Of a stretch of DNA of 64,000 nucleotides, positions 44,087 to 53,125 are shown in pieces (within the stretch, counting starts at the first letter, position 1; every line of letters starts with the position of its first letter). Both the position numbers and the translations under genes were made by a program. Below the pieces are notes generated by a model. That model ran no database searches. It saw nothing but the letters and a program-made list of their open reading frames with translations, and was not told the DNA's origin. This stretch comes from Ralstonia sp. UBA689 (GTDB lineage Bacteria; Pseudomonadota; Gammaproteobacteria; Burkholderiales; Burkholderiaceae), in assembly GCF_002298975.1 (NCBI RefSeq), contig NZ_DBMV01000046.1, positions 1-64,000 of the forward strand, read 5' to 3'.

Positions 44087-44989
44087 ATGAGCGCGCAGGC
44101 TGTCATGTCTTCCTCCGCTTTCCGTGTTGCTGACGCCCTGGCGGTGCTTGGCGCGGAGTTTGCCGAACGCACGGTCACGATCAATGAGCGGCGCGATCGT
44201 ATCGGCTACCGGCAGTGGGGCGAGCGCGGGCCGCTGGTGGTGCTGCTGCATGGCATCAGTTCCAGCGCCGCGTCGTGGCTGCCCTGCGCGCGCGTGCTGT
44301 CGCAAACCATGCGCGTGCTTGCGTGGGATGCGCCGGGCTACGGCAACTCGACGCCGCTCGAACAGGCGGAGCCGCGTGCGGCCGACTATGCCCTGCGTTT
44401 GCAAGCGTGGCTTGCAGCGTTGCATGTGAGGCCAGACGTGATCGTCGGTCATTCGCTGGGTGCGTTGATGGCCTCCGCGTATGTGGCCGAAGCACCGGCG
44501 GCGATGCAGCCGAACAACCTGCTTCTGCTGAACCCCGCACAAGGTTACGGCCAGCCGGGGCAGGAAGAGAAGTCCCGTGCGGTGCAGGCTCAGCGTCTGG
44601 CAACGCTCGATTCGCTTGGCATCAACGGCATGGCCGAGTCGCGCCACGCACATCTGCTGCGCCCCGATGCCACGGGCGAAGAACGTGCCTGGGTGCGCTG
44701 GAACATGGCGCGCCTGAACGACGGCGGCTACCGCCAGGCGGTTGCCATGCTGAGCGGTGACGACATCGGCGCCTACTTGCGAAAGCGCCCGACATCCGTA
44801 TCGGCCCGCGTGGCCTGCGGTGATGTCGACGGCATCACGCCGCCGGCTGGCTGCGCAGCGCTGGCCCAAACATTTGGCGTGCCGTTCGCACTGGTGCCGG
44901 CAGCTGGGCACGCCTCCTATATCGATGCACCTGAAGCGGTTGCGGGCTGGATCGAGCAAGCCGTTATTCCCAATCCTCAAAACGCCTAG
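44087..44989 (+). CDS. Alpha/beta hydrolase, serine nucleophile
   Basis: 300 residues (a start at 44105 is also possible). The oxyanion segment is VVLLHGISSSAASW, the nucleophile elbow is VGHSLGALMA, the acid is in VACGDVDGITPP and the histidine in AAGHASYIDAP. It resembles MhpC/BphD-type C-C hydrolases that act after extradiol ring cleavage, which would fit the VOC dioxygenase encoded in this operon. Specificity is inference. Confidence 0.88.
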   Translation: MSAQAVMSSSAFRVADALAVLGAEFAERTVTINERRDRIGYRQWGERGPLVVLLHGISSSAASWLPCARVLSQTMRVLAWDAPGYGNSTPLEQAEPRAADYALRLQAWLAALHVRPDVIVGHSLGALMASAYVAEAPAAMQPNNLLLLNPAQGYGQPGQEEKSRAVQAQRLATLDSLGINGMAESRHAHLLRPDATGEERAWVRWNMARLNDGGYRQAVAMLSGDDIGAYLRKRPTSVSARVACGDVDGITPPAGCAALAQTFGVPFALVPAAGHASYIDAPEAVAGWIEQAVIPNPQNA

Positions 44990-45009
44990 ACACCTAAGGG
45001 CCAAGACGT

Positions 45010-45837
45010 ATGAGCAGCGACCTCATCCCAGAAGACGTGCAGGAGAAGTACATCGTTCCCGGGCTCGAACGCGGCCTGCGGCTGCTGTGCGAGTTCAGCC
45101 ATAAAGACCGGGTGTTGTCCGCGCCGGAGCTGGCGCGCCGGCTGAAGGTGCCACGCTCGACGGTGTTCCGCTTGCTGACCACGCTCGAAGTGATGGGCTT
45201 TATCGAACGTGTGGATGGCGGCCGCGATTTCCGTCTCGGCATGGCCGTGCTGCGCCTGGGTTTTGAATACCTCGCCTCGCTGGAACTGACCGAGCTCGGC
45301 CGCCCGCTGCTCGATCGCCTGCGCGACGATATCCACTACCCGTGCAACCTCGTGGTGCGCGATGGCCGCTCGATCGTCTATGTGGCGAAGTCGGTGGCGC
45401 CCACGCCGTTCACAAGTTCCGTCAACGTCGGTACGCGTCTGCCCGCGCATGCCACGGTGCTGGGCCGTGTGCTGCTGGCGGATCTGTCGCTGGCCGAACT
45501 GCGCCAGTTGTATCCGGAGTCGCAGTTGGAATTGTTCTCTGCAAACACGCCGCGCACCGTTGAGCAGTTGTTCGAACTGGTCCAGCGCGACCGCGAGCAC
45601 GGCTACGTGCTGGAAGAGGGCTTCTTCGAAGCCAACATTTCGACGATTGCCGCGCCGGTGCTGGACCGCGCCGGCAAGGTGGTGGCTGCGCTCGGCACGA
45701 CGATCCCGTCGCCGCGCATCGAGCCCTCGCAACTCGACCCGATGGTCGACAAGGTGCGCGCCGCCGCCGGTGAGCTGTCGTACCTGCTGGATTACCGTCC
45801 GGCTGAGGCCAAAGTCGTCAACCTGTTTCGGGAATGA
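45010..45837 (+). CDS. IclR-family regulator of the catabolic operon
   Basis: 275 residues. Helix-turn-helix at about 35-65 (LSAPELARRLKVPRSTVFRLLTTLEVMGF), then the IclR effector domain (GTRLPAHATVLGRVLLADLS, GYVLEEGFFEANISTIAAPV). The gene sits inside the operon, and its stop overlaps the next start (ATGA). PcaR/PobR-like regulators of this family respond to aromatic acids. It probably acts on the palindromes at 41228 and 54151. Confidence 0.92.
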   Translation: MSSDLIPEDVQEKYIVPGLERGLRLLCEFSHKDRVLSAPELARRLKVPRSTVFRLLTTLEVMGFIERVDGGRDFRLGMAVLRLGFEYLASLELTELGRPLLDRLRDDIHYPCNLVVRDGRSIVYVAKSVAPTPFTSSVNVGTRLPAHATVLGRVLLADLSLAELRQLYPESQLELFSANTPRTVEQLFELVQRDREHGYVLEEGFFEANISTIAAPVLDRAGKVVAALGTTIPSPRIEPSQLDPMVDKVRAAAGELSYLLDYRPAEAKVVNLFRE

Positions 45838-46643
45838 CCATGCCGATGATCGACCTGACCGGCAAGACGGCCGTGGTGACGGGGGGCTCTTCCGGCATCG
45901 GCCTCGCCACTGTTGAACTGCTGCTGGAAGCCGGCGCCGCCGTGGCGCTGTGCGGCCGCAATGCCGAACGTCTGGCGGCTGCCGAGCAAGCGCTGCGCAG
46001 CCGCTTTCCCGGTGCCAGGCTGTTCGCCGCCAGCTGCGACGTGCTCGACGCCGCGCAGATGACCGCGTTTGCCGATGCGGTGGAGAAAGAACTCGGGCCT
46101 GTCGACATGCTGGTCAACAACGCCGGCCAGGGCCGCGTCTCGACGTTTGCCGATACCGAAGATGCGGCGTGGACGGACGAGCTGCACCTGAAGTTCTTCT
46201 CCGTCATCCACCCGACGCGTGCCTTCCTGCCGCAATTGGAGCGCTCGGGGCAGGGCGCCATCGTCTGCGTCAACTCGCTGCTGGCGCAGCAACCCGAGCC
46301 GCACATGGTGGCCACCTCGGCCGCGCGCGCCGGTGTGCTCAACCTGGTGCGCTCGATGGCCACCGAATTCGCCCCCAAGGGCGTGCGCGTGAACGGCATC
46401 CTGATCGGGCTGGTCGAGTCCGGCCAGTGGCGCCGCCGTTTCGAGGCACGTCCGGAAGCCGATCGTCATCTCGACTGGGCCGCGTGGACGCGCCGCCTGG
46501 CCGTGCAAAAGCATATCCCCCTTGGCCGTCTGGGCCTGCCAGAAGAGGCAGCCCGCGCCATTCTGTTCCTTGCCTCGCCGTTGTCTTCGTACACCACGGG
46601 CAGCCATATCGATATCTCCGGAGGACACTCCCGTCATGCGTAA
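45834..46643 (+). CDS. SDR-family protein lacking the YxxxK dyad
   Basis: 269 residues; the start overlaps the IclR gene stop (ATGA). The cofactor motif VTGGSSGIG, the NNAGQ strand and C-terminal SSYTTGSHIDISGG are normal for SDRs. At the catalytic site, around residue 157, the sequence reads HMVATSAARAG, so the usual Tyr and Lys are both absent. It still looks able to bind NAD(P), and might work by another residue set or be a non-catalytic subunit. Next gene overlaps by 8 bases. Confidence 0.88.
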   Translation: MTMPMIDLTGKTAVVTGGSSGIGLATVELLLEAGAAVALCGRNAERLAAAEQALRSRFPGARLFAASCDVLDAAQMTAFADAVEKELGPVDMLVNNAGQGRVSTFADTEDAAWTDELHLKFFSVIHPTRAFLPQLERSGQGAIVCVNSLLAQQPEPHMVATSAARAGVLNLVRSMATEFAPKGVRVNGILIGLVESGQWRRRFEARPEADRHLDWAAWTRRLAVQKHIPLGRLGLPEEAARAILFLASPLSSYTTGSHIDISGGHSRHA

Positions 46644-48351
46644 CGAACAACAACTGGTCACGGTGGGCTGCGCCATCGCCGCCTTCCTGGAAGCCTGCGA
46701 GGTCAAGGCCGCCTTTGGCGTGATCTCGATCCACAACATGCCGATCCTCGATGCGATGGGCGAGCGCGGCAAGATCCGCTTCATCCCGGCACGCGGTGAA
46801 GCGGGTGGCACCAACATGGCCGACGCCTATGCTCGTACCACGGGTGGCCTGGGCGTGTGCCTGACGAGCACCGGCACCGCCGCCGGCAATGCCGCCGGTG
46901 CGATGGTGGAAGCGCTGACCGCCGGCACGCCGCTGCTGCACATTACTGGCCAGATCGAAACGCCGTACCTGGACCAGAGCCTGGCGTACATCCACGAGGC
47001 GCCGGACCAGCTCACCATGCTCAAGGCCGTCTCCAAGGCCGCCTTCCGTGTGCGCAGCGCCGACACCGCCATCAGTACCATGAAGCTGGCTGTGCAGACC
47101 GCGCTCACTGCCCCGACCGGCCCGGTGAGCGTGGAGATTCCGATCGACATCCAGGCCGCGCTGATCCCGATGCCGGAAGACCTGCGCCCGCTGCAGGTGC
47201 CGCAGCATGTGCCGTCGGCTCACGCGCTGGACGAACTGGCCGAGCGCCTGTTGCGCGCGCGCCGTCCGATGTTGTGGCTGGGCGGTGGCGCCCGCCATGC
47301 CGCCAAGCAGGTCAAGCGCCTGATGGACCTGGGCTTTGGTGTGGTCACCAGCACGCAGGGCCGCGGCATCGTGCCGGAAGATGACCCGCGCTCGCTGGGC
47401 GCCTTCAACCTGCACAAGCCGGTCGAGGCGTTCTACCAGACGTGCGATGCGATGGTCGTGGTGGGCTCGCGCCTGCGCGGCAACGAAACGCTCAAGTACG
47501 AACTGAAGTTGCCCCGCCCGCTTTACCGCATCGATGCCGATGCGTCTGCGGAGGGCCGCTGCTACGCCAGCGACTACTTCGTCTGCGGCGATTCAGCTCT
47601 GGCACTGGACGGCTTGGCCGATCGGCTGGAAAAGAAGATGCAGATCGACGCCGCGTTTGCGGGCGACCTGCGTGCCGTGCACGAGAAGGCCGTCGGCGGG
47701 CTGATCGATGGCCTGGGCCCGTACACCAAGCTGGTGGAAGCGCTGCAGTCGGCAGTCGGTCGCGAGTTCAACTGGGTGCGCGACGTGACCGTCTCGAACA
47801 GCACCTGGGGCAACCGCCAACTGCGCATCTTCGATTCGCGTGCCGGCGTGCATGCGCTGGGCGGCGGCATCGGCCAGGGCCTGGCGATGGGCATTGGCGC
47901 AGCCATCGGCGCGGCCGCCACGGCATCGGGCAAGAAGACCTTCTGTCTGGCCGGTGACGGCGGCTTCATCCTGAACCTGGGTGAGCTGGCCACCGCTGTG
48001 CAGGAGCGCGCCAACCTCGTCATTGTGCTGATGAATGACAAGGGCTACGGCGTCATCAAGAACATCCAGGACGCGCAGTACGGCGGCCGCCGCCACTATG
48101 TCGAGCTCCATACGCCGGACTACGCCGTGTTGTCGCAGTCGCTGTCGCTGCGCCATCGCCGCGTGTCGGATCTGGCCGACATCGGCAATGCACTGAACGA
48201 CGCAATCGACGGCGAAGGCCCGTTCCTGCTGGAGATCGACATGCTCTCCATCGGCAGCTTCAAGACGGCCTTTGCCGGCCCGCCGGTCAACCAGCAGGCA
48301 CCGGGCGGCCAGGGCAAGCGCGCTGCCGAACGTACCACGGTGGTGGCGTGA
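46636..48351 (+). CDS. Thiamine-diphosphate-dependent enzyme (decarboxylase/ligase family)
   Basis: 571 residues from ATG 46636, which overlaps the SDR gene and has GGAGG upstream. Three-domain ThDP enzyme: catalytic Glu in ARGEAGGTNMADAYAR (about E55), and the ThDP/Mg motif GDGGFILNLGE to LMNDKGYG (about 439-465). The closest general resemblance is to the acetolactate synthase/benzoylformate decarboxylase group. In this operon it probably decarboxylates a 2-oxo acid to an aldehyde that the aldehyde dehydrogenase oxidises. Exact substrate unknown. Confidence 0.9.
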   Translation: MRNEQQLVTVGCAIAAFLEACEVKAAFGVISIHNMPILDAMGERGKIRFIPARGEAGGTNMADAYARTTGGLGVCLTSTGTAAGNAAGAMVEALTAGTPLLHITGQIETPYLDQSLAYIHEAPDQLTMLKAVSKAAFRVRSADTAISTMKLAVQTALTAPTGPVSVEIPIDIQAALIPMPEDLRPLQVPQHVPSAHALDELAERLLRARRPMLWLGGGARHAAKQVKRLMDLGFGVVTSTQGRGIVPEDDPRSLGAFNLHKPVEAFYQTCDAMVVVGSRLRGNETLKYELKLPRPLYRIDADASAEGRCYASDYFVCGDSALALDGLADRLEKKMQIDAAFAGDLRAVHEKAVGGLIDGLGPYTKLVEALQSAVGREFNWVRDVTVSNSTWGNRQLRIFDSRAGVHALGGGIGQGLAMGIGAAIGAAATASGKKTFCLAGDGGFILNLGELATAVQERANLVIVLMNDKGYGVIKNIQDAQYGGRRHYVELHTPDYAVLSQSLSLRHRRVSDLADIGNALNDAIDGEGPFLLEIDMLSIGSFKTAFAGPPVNQQAPGGQGKRAAERTTVVA

Positions 48352-48383
48352 ACTTGCAACGGCAAGAACCCAAGGAGCCGCAC

Positions 48384-49187
48384 ATGCTGCATGTATCGAT
48401 GGTCGGTTGCGGTGCAATCGGGCAGGGCGTGCTGGAACTGCTCAAGAGCGATCCGGACGTCTGCTTCGACGCGGTGATCGTGCCCGAGCACGCGATGGAC
48501 AAGGCACGCGAGGCGATTGCTCCGCTGGCCCCGCATGCGCGGGTGACGACGCACCTGTCGGCTGATGCACGCCCCGACCTGCTGGTCGAATGCGCGGGCC
48601 ATGAGGCACTGAAAGAGCATGTGATGCCTGCGCTGGAGCAGGGCATCGATTGCCTGGTGGTGTCAGTGGGAGCGCTGTCCGAGCCCGGCCTGGCCGAGCG
48701 CCTGGAAGCCGCAGCCCGGCGCGGCAATGCGCAAGTGCAATTGCTCTCGGGTGCCATCGGTGCCATCGATGCGCTGGCGGCTGCGCGCGTCGGCGGGCTG
48801 GATGCCGTGATCTACACCGGCCGCAAGCCGCCCCGTGCCTGGAAGGACACGCCGGCAGACGGGCAATTCGATCTCGATGCGCTGCGCGAGCCGACCGTGA
48901 TCTTCGAGGGCAATGCCCGCGAAGCCGCGCGCCTGTTCCCGAAGAACGCCAACGTGGCGGCCACGCTGTCGCTGGCGGGCCTGGGGCTGGAGCACACGCA
49001 GGTCAAACTGCTGGCCGACCCGACCGTCGACGAGAACGTTCATCACGTCGAGGCACGCGGCGCCTTTGGCGGCTTCGAGCTGACCATGCGCGGCAAGCCG
49101 CTGGCAGCCAATCCCAAGACTTCAGCGCTGACGGTGTTCAGCGTGGTGCGTGCGCTGGGCAACCGCGCGCACGCTGTTTCGATTTAA
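48384..49187 (+). CDS. Aspartate dehydrogenase-like NAD(P) enzyme
   Basis: 267 residues from ATG 48384 (AAGGAG upstream). NAD motif VGCGAIGQG at the start and the family segments GALSEPGL, IYTGRKPPRAW and FPKNANVAATLSLAGLG, and ENVHHVEARGAFGG with the proposed catalytic His (about 219). True members convert L-aspartate to oxaloacetate and ammonia. In a catabolic operon with no nitrogen genes, it may act on another amino or imino acid intermediate, or reveal a nitrogen-containing substrate. That is inference. Confidence 0.88.
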   Translation: MLHVSMVGCGAIGQGVLELLKSDPDVCFDAVIVPEHAMDKAREAIAPLAPHARVTTHLSADARPDLLVECAGHEALKEHVMPALEQGIDCLVVSVGALSEPGLAERLEAAARRGNAQVQLLSGAIGAIDALAAARVGGLDAVIYTGRKPPRAWKDTPADGQFDLDALREPTVIFEGNAREAARLFPKNANVAATLSLAGLGLEHTQVKLLADPTVDENVHHVEARGAFGGFELTMRGKPLAANPKTSALTVFSVVRALGNRAHAVSI

Positions 49188-49200
49188 GCGAGTCCAGCGC

Positions 49201-50697
49201 ATGACTGTCTCAACCATGAATGCAACCGCAACTTCTCTGCTTCCGATCTGCATCGCGGGCGAATGGCGCCTCGGCTCGGGCGAGCGCTATGCCACCCGCT
49301 ACCCGGCCACGGGTGAGGTCGTCGCCGAACTCAACGCCGCCAGCGTGGCCGATGTGGAGGAGGCGGTCGCCGGTGCCTACCGTGCCTTCCTCTCCAGCGG
49401 TTGGGCCCAGCGCAAGCCGCACGAGCGTGCCGCCGTGCTGTACCGCGTGGCCGAGCTGATCCGCACGCGCAGTGAGGCACTGGCGCAGCGCCAGCGCCTG
49501 GACAATGGCAAGCCGATCAGTGAGACGCGTGCCCTGGTGGCTAGTGCGGCAGCCACGTTTCAGTTCTTTGCAGCGGCTTGCGAGACGCTGGAAGAATCGC
49601 TCACCCCGGCACGCGGCGACTGCCTCACGATGAGCGTGCACGAGCCGATGGGCGTGGTGGCCGCCATCACGCCGTGGAATTCCCCCATTGCCAGCGAAGC
49701 GCAGAAGATGGCGCCCGCGCTGGCCGCCGGTAACGCCGTCGTCGTCAAGCCTGCCGAGGTGACGCCGCTGATGGCGCTGGAGCTGGCTGCCATCTGTGAA
49801 GAGGCGGGCGTGCCCAAGGGCATGATCAGCGTGCTGCCGGGCAAGGGTTCGATCATCGGCGATGCGATCACCAAGCATCCGCTGGTGCGCCGCGTATCGT
49901 TCACGGGCGGCACGACCACAGGCCGCCATATCGCGCACATTGCTGCCGAGAAGATGATGCCGGTGTCGCTGGAGCTGGGCGGCAAGTCGCCGACCATGGT
50001 GTTTGACGATGCCGACCTCGACCACGCGGTCAACGGTGTGCTGTACGGCATCTTCAGTTCGTCGGGCGAGTCGTGCATCGCGGGCTCGCGTCTGTTCGTG
50101 GCACGTTCGCTGTACGAGCCATTCATGGACCGTCTGGCCGCTGGTGCGGCACGTCTGCGTGTGGGCAACCCGGCCGACGAGCAAACGCAGATGGGCCCGC
50201 TGATCACCGATCGCCATCGCGAGACCATCGAATCGTACGTGGCGATGGGCGTGGAGGACGGCGGCCACCTGCGCACTGGCGGCCTGCGCCCAGAGATTGC
50301 CGGCTGCGAGTCGGGCTACTTCTACACGCCCACCATCATCGAAGGCCTGACCAACCGCGACCGCATCTGCCAGGAAGAAATCTTCGGCCCGGTGCTCGTG
50401 GCCATGCCGTTCGACGATGAAGAGGAACTGATCGAGCAGGCCAACGACAGCGTCTACGCACTGGCTGCTGGCATCTGGACGCGCGACTACAAGCGCGCTT
50501 GGCGCGTCGCGCGCGCCGTGCAGGCCGGCAACGTATGGATCAACACGTACAAGCAGTTTTCGATCTCGACGCCGTTTGGCGGCTGGCGTGACAGCGGCCT
50601 GGGTCGCGAGAAGGGTCGCCTGGGCATCCTGCAATACATGGAACAGAAGAGCCTCTACTGGGGCCTGAACGAACAACCGCTGGCCTGGGCCAACTAA
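49201..50697 (+). CDS. Aldehyde dehydrogenase
   Basis: 498 residues (ATG 49216 also possible). NAD(P)-dependent: catalytic Cys in SSGESCIAGSRLFV (C292) and Glu in SLELGGKSPTMVF (E258), ITPWNSPI and the FTGGTTTGRHIA cofactor strand. It oxidises an aldehyde to the acid; in this operon the ThDP enzyme two genes upstream is a likely source of the aldehyde. Starts 13 bases after the aspartate-dehydrogenase-like gene. Confidence 0.93.
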   Translation: MTVSTMNATATSLLPICIAGEWRLGSGERYATRYPATGEVVAELNAASVADVEEAVAGAYRAFLSSGWAQRKPHERAAVLYRVAELIRTRSEALAQRQRLDNGKPISETRALVASAAATFQFFAAACETLEESLTPARGDCLTMSVHEPMGVVAAITPWNSPIASEAQKMAPALAAGNAVVVKPAEVTPLMALELAAICEEAGVPKGMISVLPGKGSIIGDAITKHPLVRRVSFTGGTTTGRHIAHIAAEKMMPVSLELGGKSPTMVFDDADLDHAVNGVLYGIFSSSGESCIAGSRLFVARSLYEPFMDRLAAGAARLRVGNPADEQTQMGPLITDRHRETIESYVAMGVEDGGHLRTGGLRPEIAGCESGYFYTPTIIEGLTNRDRICQEEIFGPVLVAMPFDDEEELIEQANDSVYALAAGIWTRDYKRAWRVARAVQAGNVWINTYKQFSISTPFGGWRDSGLGREKGRLGILQYMEQKSLYWGLNEQPLAWAN

Positions 50698-50726
50698 GGC
50701 CGAGAACTGGTGTGGAGGAGACAAGG

Positions 50727-50801
50727 ATGAGCATCAATTTGGGCAAAGGCTTTGCCATGAAGCCGACACAAGCGCCGGCAACGCAAAGGAGCGCGCAATG
50801 A
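50727..50801 (+). CDS. 24-residue leader peptide coupled to MFS gene
   Basis: ATG 50727 has a strong GGAGGAG ribosome site 8 bases upstream. The 24-codon frame ends TGA at 50799-50801, overlapping the MFS start as ATGA. The peptide (MSINLGKGFAMKPTQAPATQ and four more residues) has no recognised family. This looks like a leader that delivers ribosomes to the transporter gene, which has only AAAGGAG inside the leader. Whether the peptide itself matters is unknown. Confidence 0.55.
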   Translation: MSINLGKGFAMKPTQAPATQRSAQ

Positions 50802-52060
50802 ACTCGAACGCGCAACGCTGGCTGGGCGTGACCACGCTGTTTCTGGTCGTCGCCGTTTCTTACGTCGACCGCATCAATATTGCGGTGCTGATTACGCAGC
50901 ACGACTTTCTGCAACATATGGGCCTTGCCGCCAACGACCGCAGCGGCCAGGGCTTGCTGGCAACGGCCTTTATGGCTGGCTACGGTTTGTCGGCCGTTGT
51001 GTTTACCCCGTTCTGTGCGGCGCTGTTCGGTGTGCGCCGTAGCCTGATCTATGGGCTCAGTCTGTGGGGGGCCATCACCATTGCCTCGCCCTGGTTCCAC
51101 AGCTACATGGAGCTTCTGTCGTCGCGCTTTGTGCTGGGCTTTGCCGAAGGGCCGTTGTTCTCGCTGGGGGCGTCCTACATCAAGGCTCATTTCGACAGCC
51201 GGGAAAGCGGTAAGCCCAACGCCCTGTTCAACATGGGCACCGGCATCGGCCTGGCCGTGGGTTATCCGCTGGTCGGTTACGCCATCGCGAACGTCGACTG
51301 GGAAGCATCATTCCATCTGCTGGGCTTGTGCAACCTGCTGTTGGGCATTCCGCTGGTGCTGGCCTTTGTGCGTATGCCGGCCCGCTACGCAGCCATGCCC
51401 AGGCCGGAGTCCTTCTCCGCCGCACTGAGCACGGTGGGCGATATGTTCCGTGGCGCCTTCCACACCCGCCATATCTTGACCATGACAGTGCTGACCGCGG
51501 CCTTTCTCTCTTACTTGTGGGGGAGCAGCAACTGGTTGCCGACCTACTTGAAGGAGGCGCGCGGCTTCTCCTTGCGGGAAATGGGCTGGATGGCTTCTAT
51601 GCCGCAATACGCGGCGGTGTTGGGTGTGCTGCTGGGTGGCCTGTTGCTGGATATCATCCCGCGCCGTCGCGTGCCGTTGGTGTTCGTGCTGGGCAGCTTG
51701 GGTGTGGCGGTCGCAGTGTTGCTGGCGATCAATAGCACTGATCGCTATGCCGCTGCCTACTGGCTGACCGCGGCAAGTCTGTGCTGGGGCCTGCAAAGCC
51801 CTGCCATTCCCAGCACGGTGCAGTTCAACTCGGCGCCCGAACATGTCGCTTGCGCCTTTGGGGTGGTCAATGGCGTGGGTAGCCTAGTAGCGGGTTTCAT
51901 GCCAGCTGTCATGGGGGTCGTGATCGCCCTCGGGAATGGTGGCGGCCTTGCTGCCGGCTTCGGCAGCCTGGTGGGCACCCAACTTGTCGTGCTGGTGTGT
52001 GGCCTGGCCTTGCTGCGGAGTGGTGCGCTTGCTGCCCAGCGCATCCCGGGTGCGGCGTGA
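50798..52060 (+). CDS. MFS transporter, anion:cation symporter type
   Basis: 420 residues, twelve predicted membrane helices. The first helix ends SYVDRINIAVL and the loop FGVRRSLIYGLSLWG is the MFS motif; both are typical of the ACS family (sugar acids, aromatic and dicarboxylic acids). It overlaps a short leader frame by 4 bases. It is probably the importer for the operon's substrate, with the porin at 54242 on the outer membrane. Confidence 0.9.
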   Translation: MNSNAQRWLGVTTLFLVVAVSYVDRINIAVLITQHDFLQHMGLAANDRSGQGLLATAFMAGYGLSAVVFTPFCAALFGVRRSLIYGLSLWGAITIASPWFHSYMELLSSRFVLGFAEGPLFSLGASYIKAHFDSRESGKPNALFNMGTGIGLAVGYPLVGYAIANVDWEASFHLLGLCNLLLGIPLVLAFVRMPARYAAMPRPESFSAALSTVGDMFRGAFHTRHILTMTVLTAAFLSYLWGSSNWLPTYLKEARGFSLREMGWMASMPQYAAVLGVLLGGLLLDIIPRRRVPLVFVLGSLGVAVAVLLAINSTDRYAAAYWLTAASLCWGLQSPAIPSTVQFNSAPEHVACAFGVVNGVGSLVAGFMPAVMGVVIALGNGGGLAAGFGSLVGTQLVVLVCGLALLRSGALAAQRIPGAA

Positions 52061-52139
52061 TCCCGCTCTGTCAGGACATCAAGAATTTACAGCGACCGTT
52101 GGCCACCCGGTGCCAAGCGGAGCAAAGCAGGAGATGAAG

Positions 52140-53102
52140 ATGAATACCATTCGGGGCATCGACGAAATCGTCTACGGTGCCGACGATCTTGCCGCATGCA
52201 AGCAGTTCTTCCAGGACTGGGGCCTCGCGCTGCAGGCCGAAGACGCAGGCGGCCTGCTGTTCGAAACGCTCAACGGCTGCCGCGTGCGCGTCAGGCACGC
52301 CGATGACTCGTCGCTGCCGCCGGCCATTGAGGCAGGCCCGACGCTGCGCGAGGTGATTTGGGGCGCGGATTCGCAAGGTGTGCTTGATCGACTGGCCGAC
52401 AAGCTGGCTGACCAGCCCGGCTACATCAACGCGGATGGCCGCGTCGGCTGTACCGACCCGAACGGCCTGGCTGTGCGCGTGCAGCTCACCCGCAAGCGCG
52501 AGATCAACGTGCAATGCGCGGCCATGAACACCTGGACCGACAAGCCGCGCGTGAACCAGCCCAGCCCGATCTATGAACGGGCCACGCCCATCGAAGTGGG
52601 TCACGTGGTGTTCTTCGTGAAGGACGTGGCGGCCACCGAGCGTTTCTATATCGACAAGCTTGGCTTTGTGCCGTCGGATCACTATCCGGGCCGTGGTGCC
52701 TTCTTGCGCTGCGAGCCCGAAGGTGGCCACCACGATCTGTTCCTGCTGCAATTGCCGCAGGCCAAGAGCGGGCTGAACCACGTTGCCTTTACCGTGCGTG
52801 ACATCCATGAGGTGTTCGGCGGCGGCATGCAGATGTCGCGCTGCGGCTGGGATACGCAGCTCGGGCCGGGGCGCCACCCGATCTCATCGGCGTACTTCTG
52901 GTACTTCAAAAACCCAGCCGGCGGCCTGATCGAGTATTACGCCGACGAAGACCAGCTTGACGCCGAATGGCTGCCGCGCGATTTCGAGCCCGGCCCCACG
53001 GTGTTTGCGGAGTGGGCCATTGAAGGCGGGATCGACGGCAATACGCGCCGTCAGAAGAACGCCGGCGGACCGGAAGGCAAGTTCCTGACCGAGAAGCGCT
53101 AA
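52140..53102 (+). CDS. Two-domain VOC protein, extradiol dioxygenase type
   Basis: 320 residues from ATG 52140 (AGGAG 6 bases upstream; ATG 52134 is too close to it). Two VOC domains. The C-terminal one has a complete 2-His-1-Glu iron site: His in IEVGHVVFFVKD (about 155), His in GLNHVAFTVRD (about 214) and Glu in GLIEYYADEDQ (about 265). This is the type I extradiol dioxygenase arrangement, so ring cleavage of a catechol made by the earlier enzymes is likely. Substrate unknown. Confidence 0.88.
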   Translation: MNTIRGIDEIVYGADDLAACKQFFQDWGLALQAEDAGGLLFETLNGCRVRVRHADDSSLPPAIEAGPTLREVIWGADSQGVLDRLADKLADQPGYINADGRVGCTDPNGLAVRVQLTRKREINVQCAAMNTWTDKPRVNQPSPIYERATPIEVGHVVFFVKDVAATERFYIDKLGFVPSDHYPGRGAFLRCEPEGGHHDLFLLQLPQAKSGLNHVAFTVRDIHEVFGGGMQMSRCGWDTQLGPGRHPISSAYFWYFKNPAGGLIEYYADEDQLDAEWLPRDFEPGPTVFAEWAIEGGIDGNTRRQKNAGGPEGKFLTEKR

Positions 53103-53125
53103 ACCGAAGTTTCCAGAGAAGTGCC

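Noticed and set aside
49210..50724. 504-residue minus-strand frame
   Set aside because: Shadow of the aldehyde dehydrogenase gene; the plus strand has all catalytic motifs.
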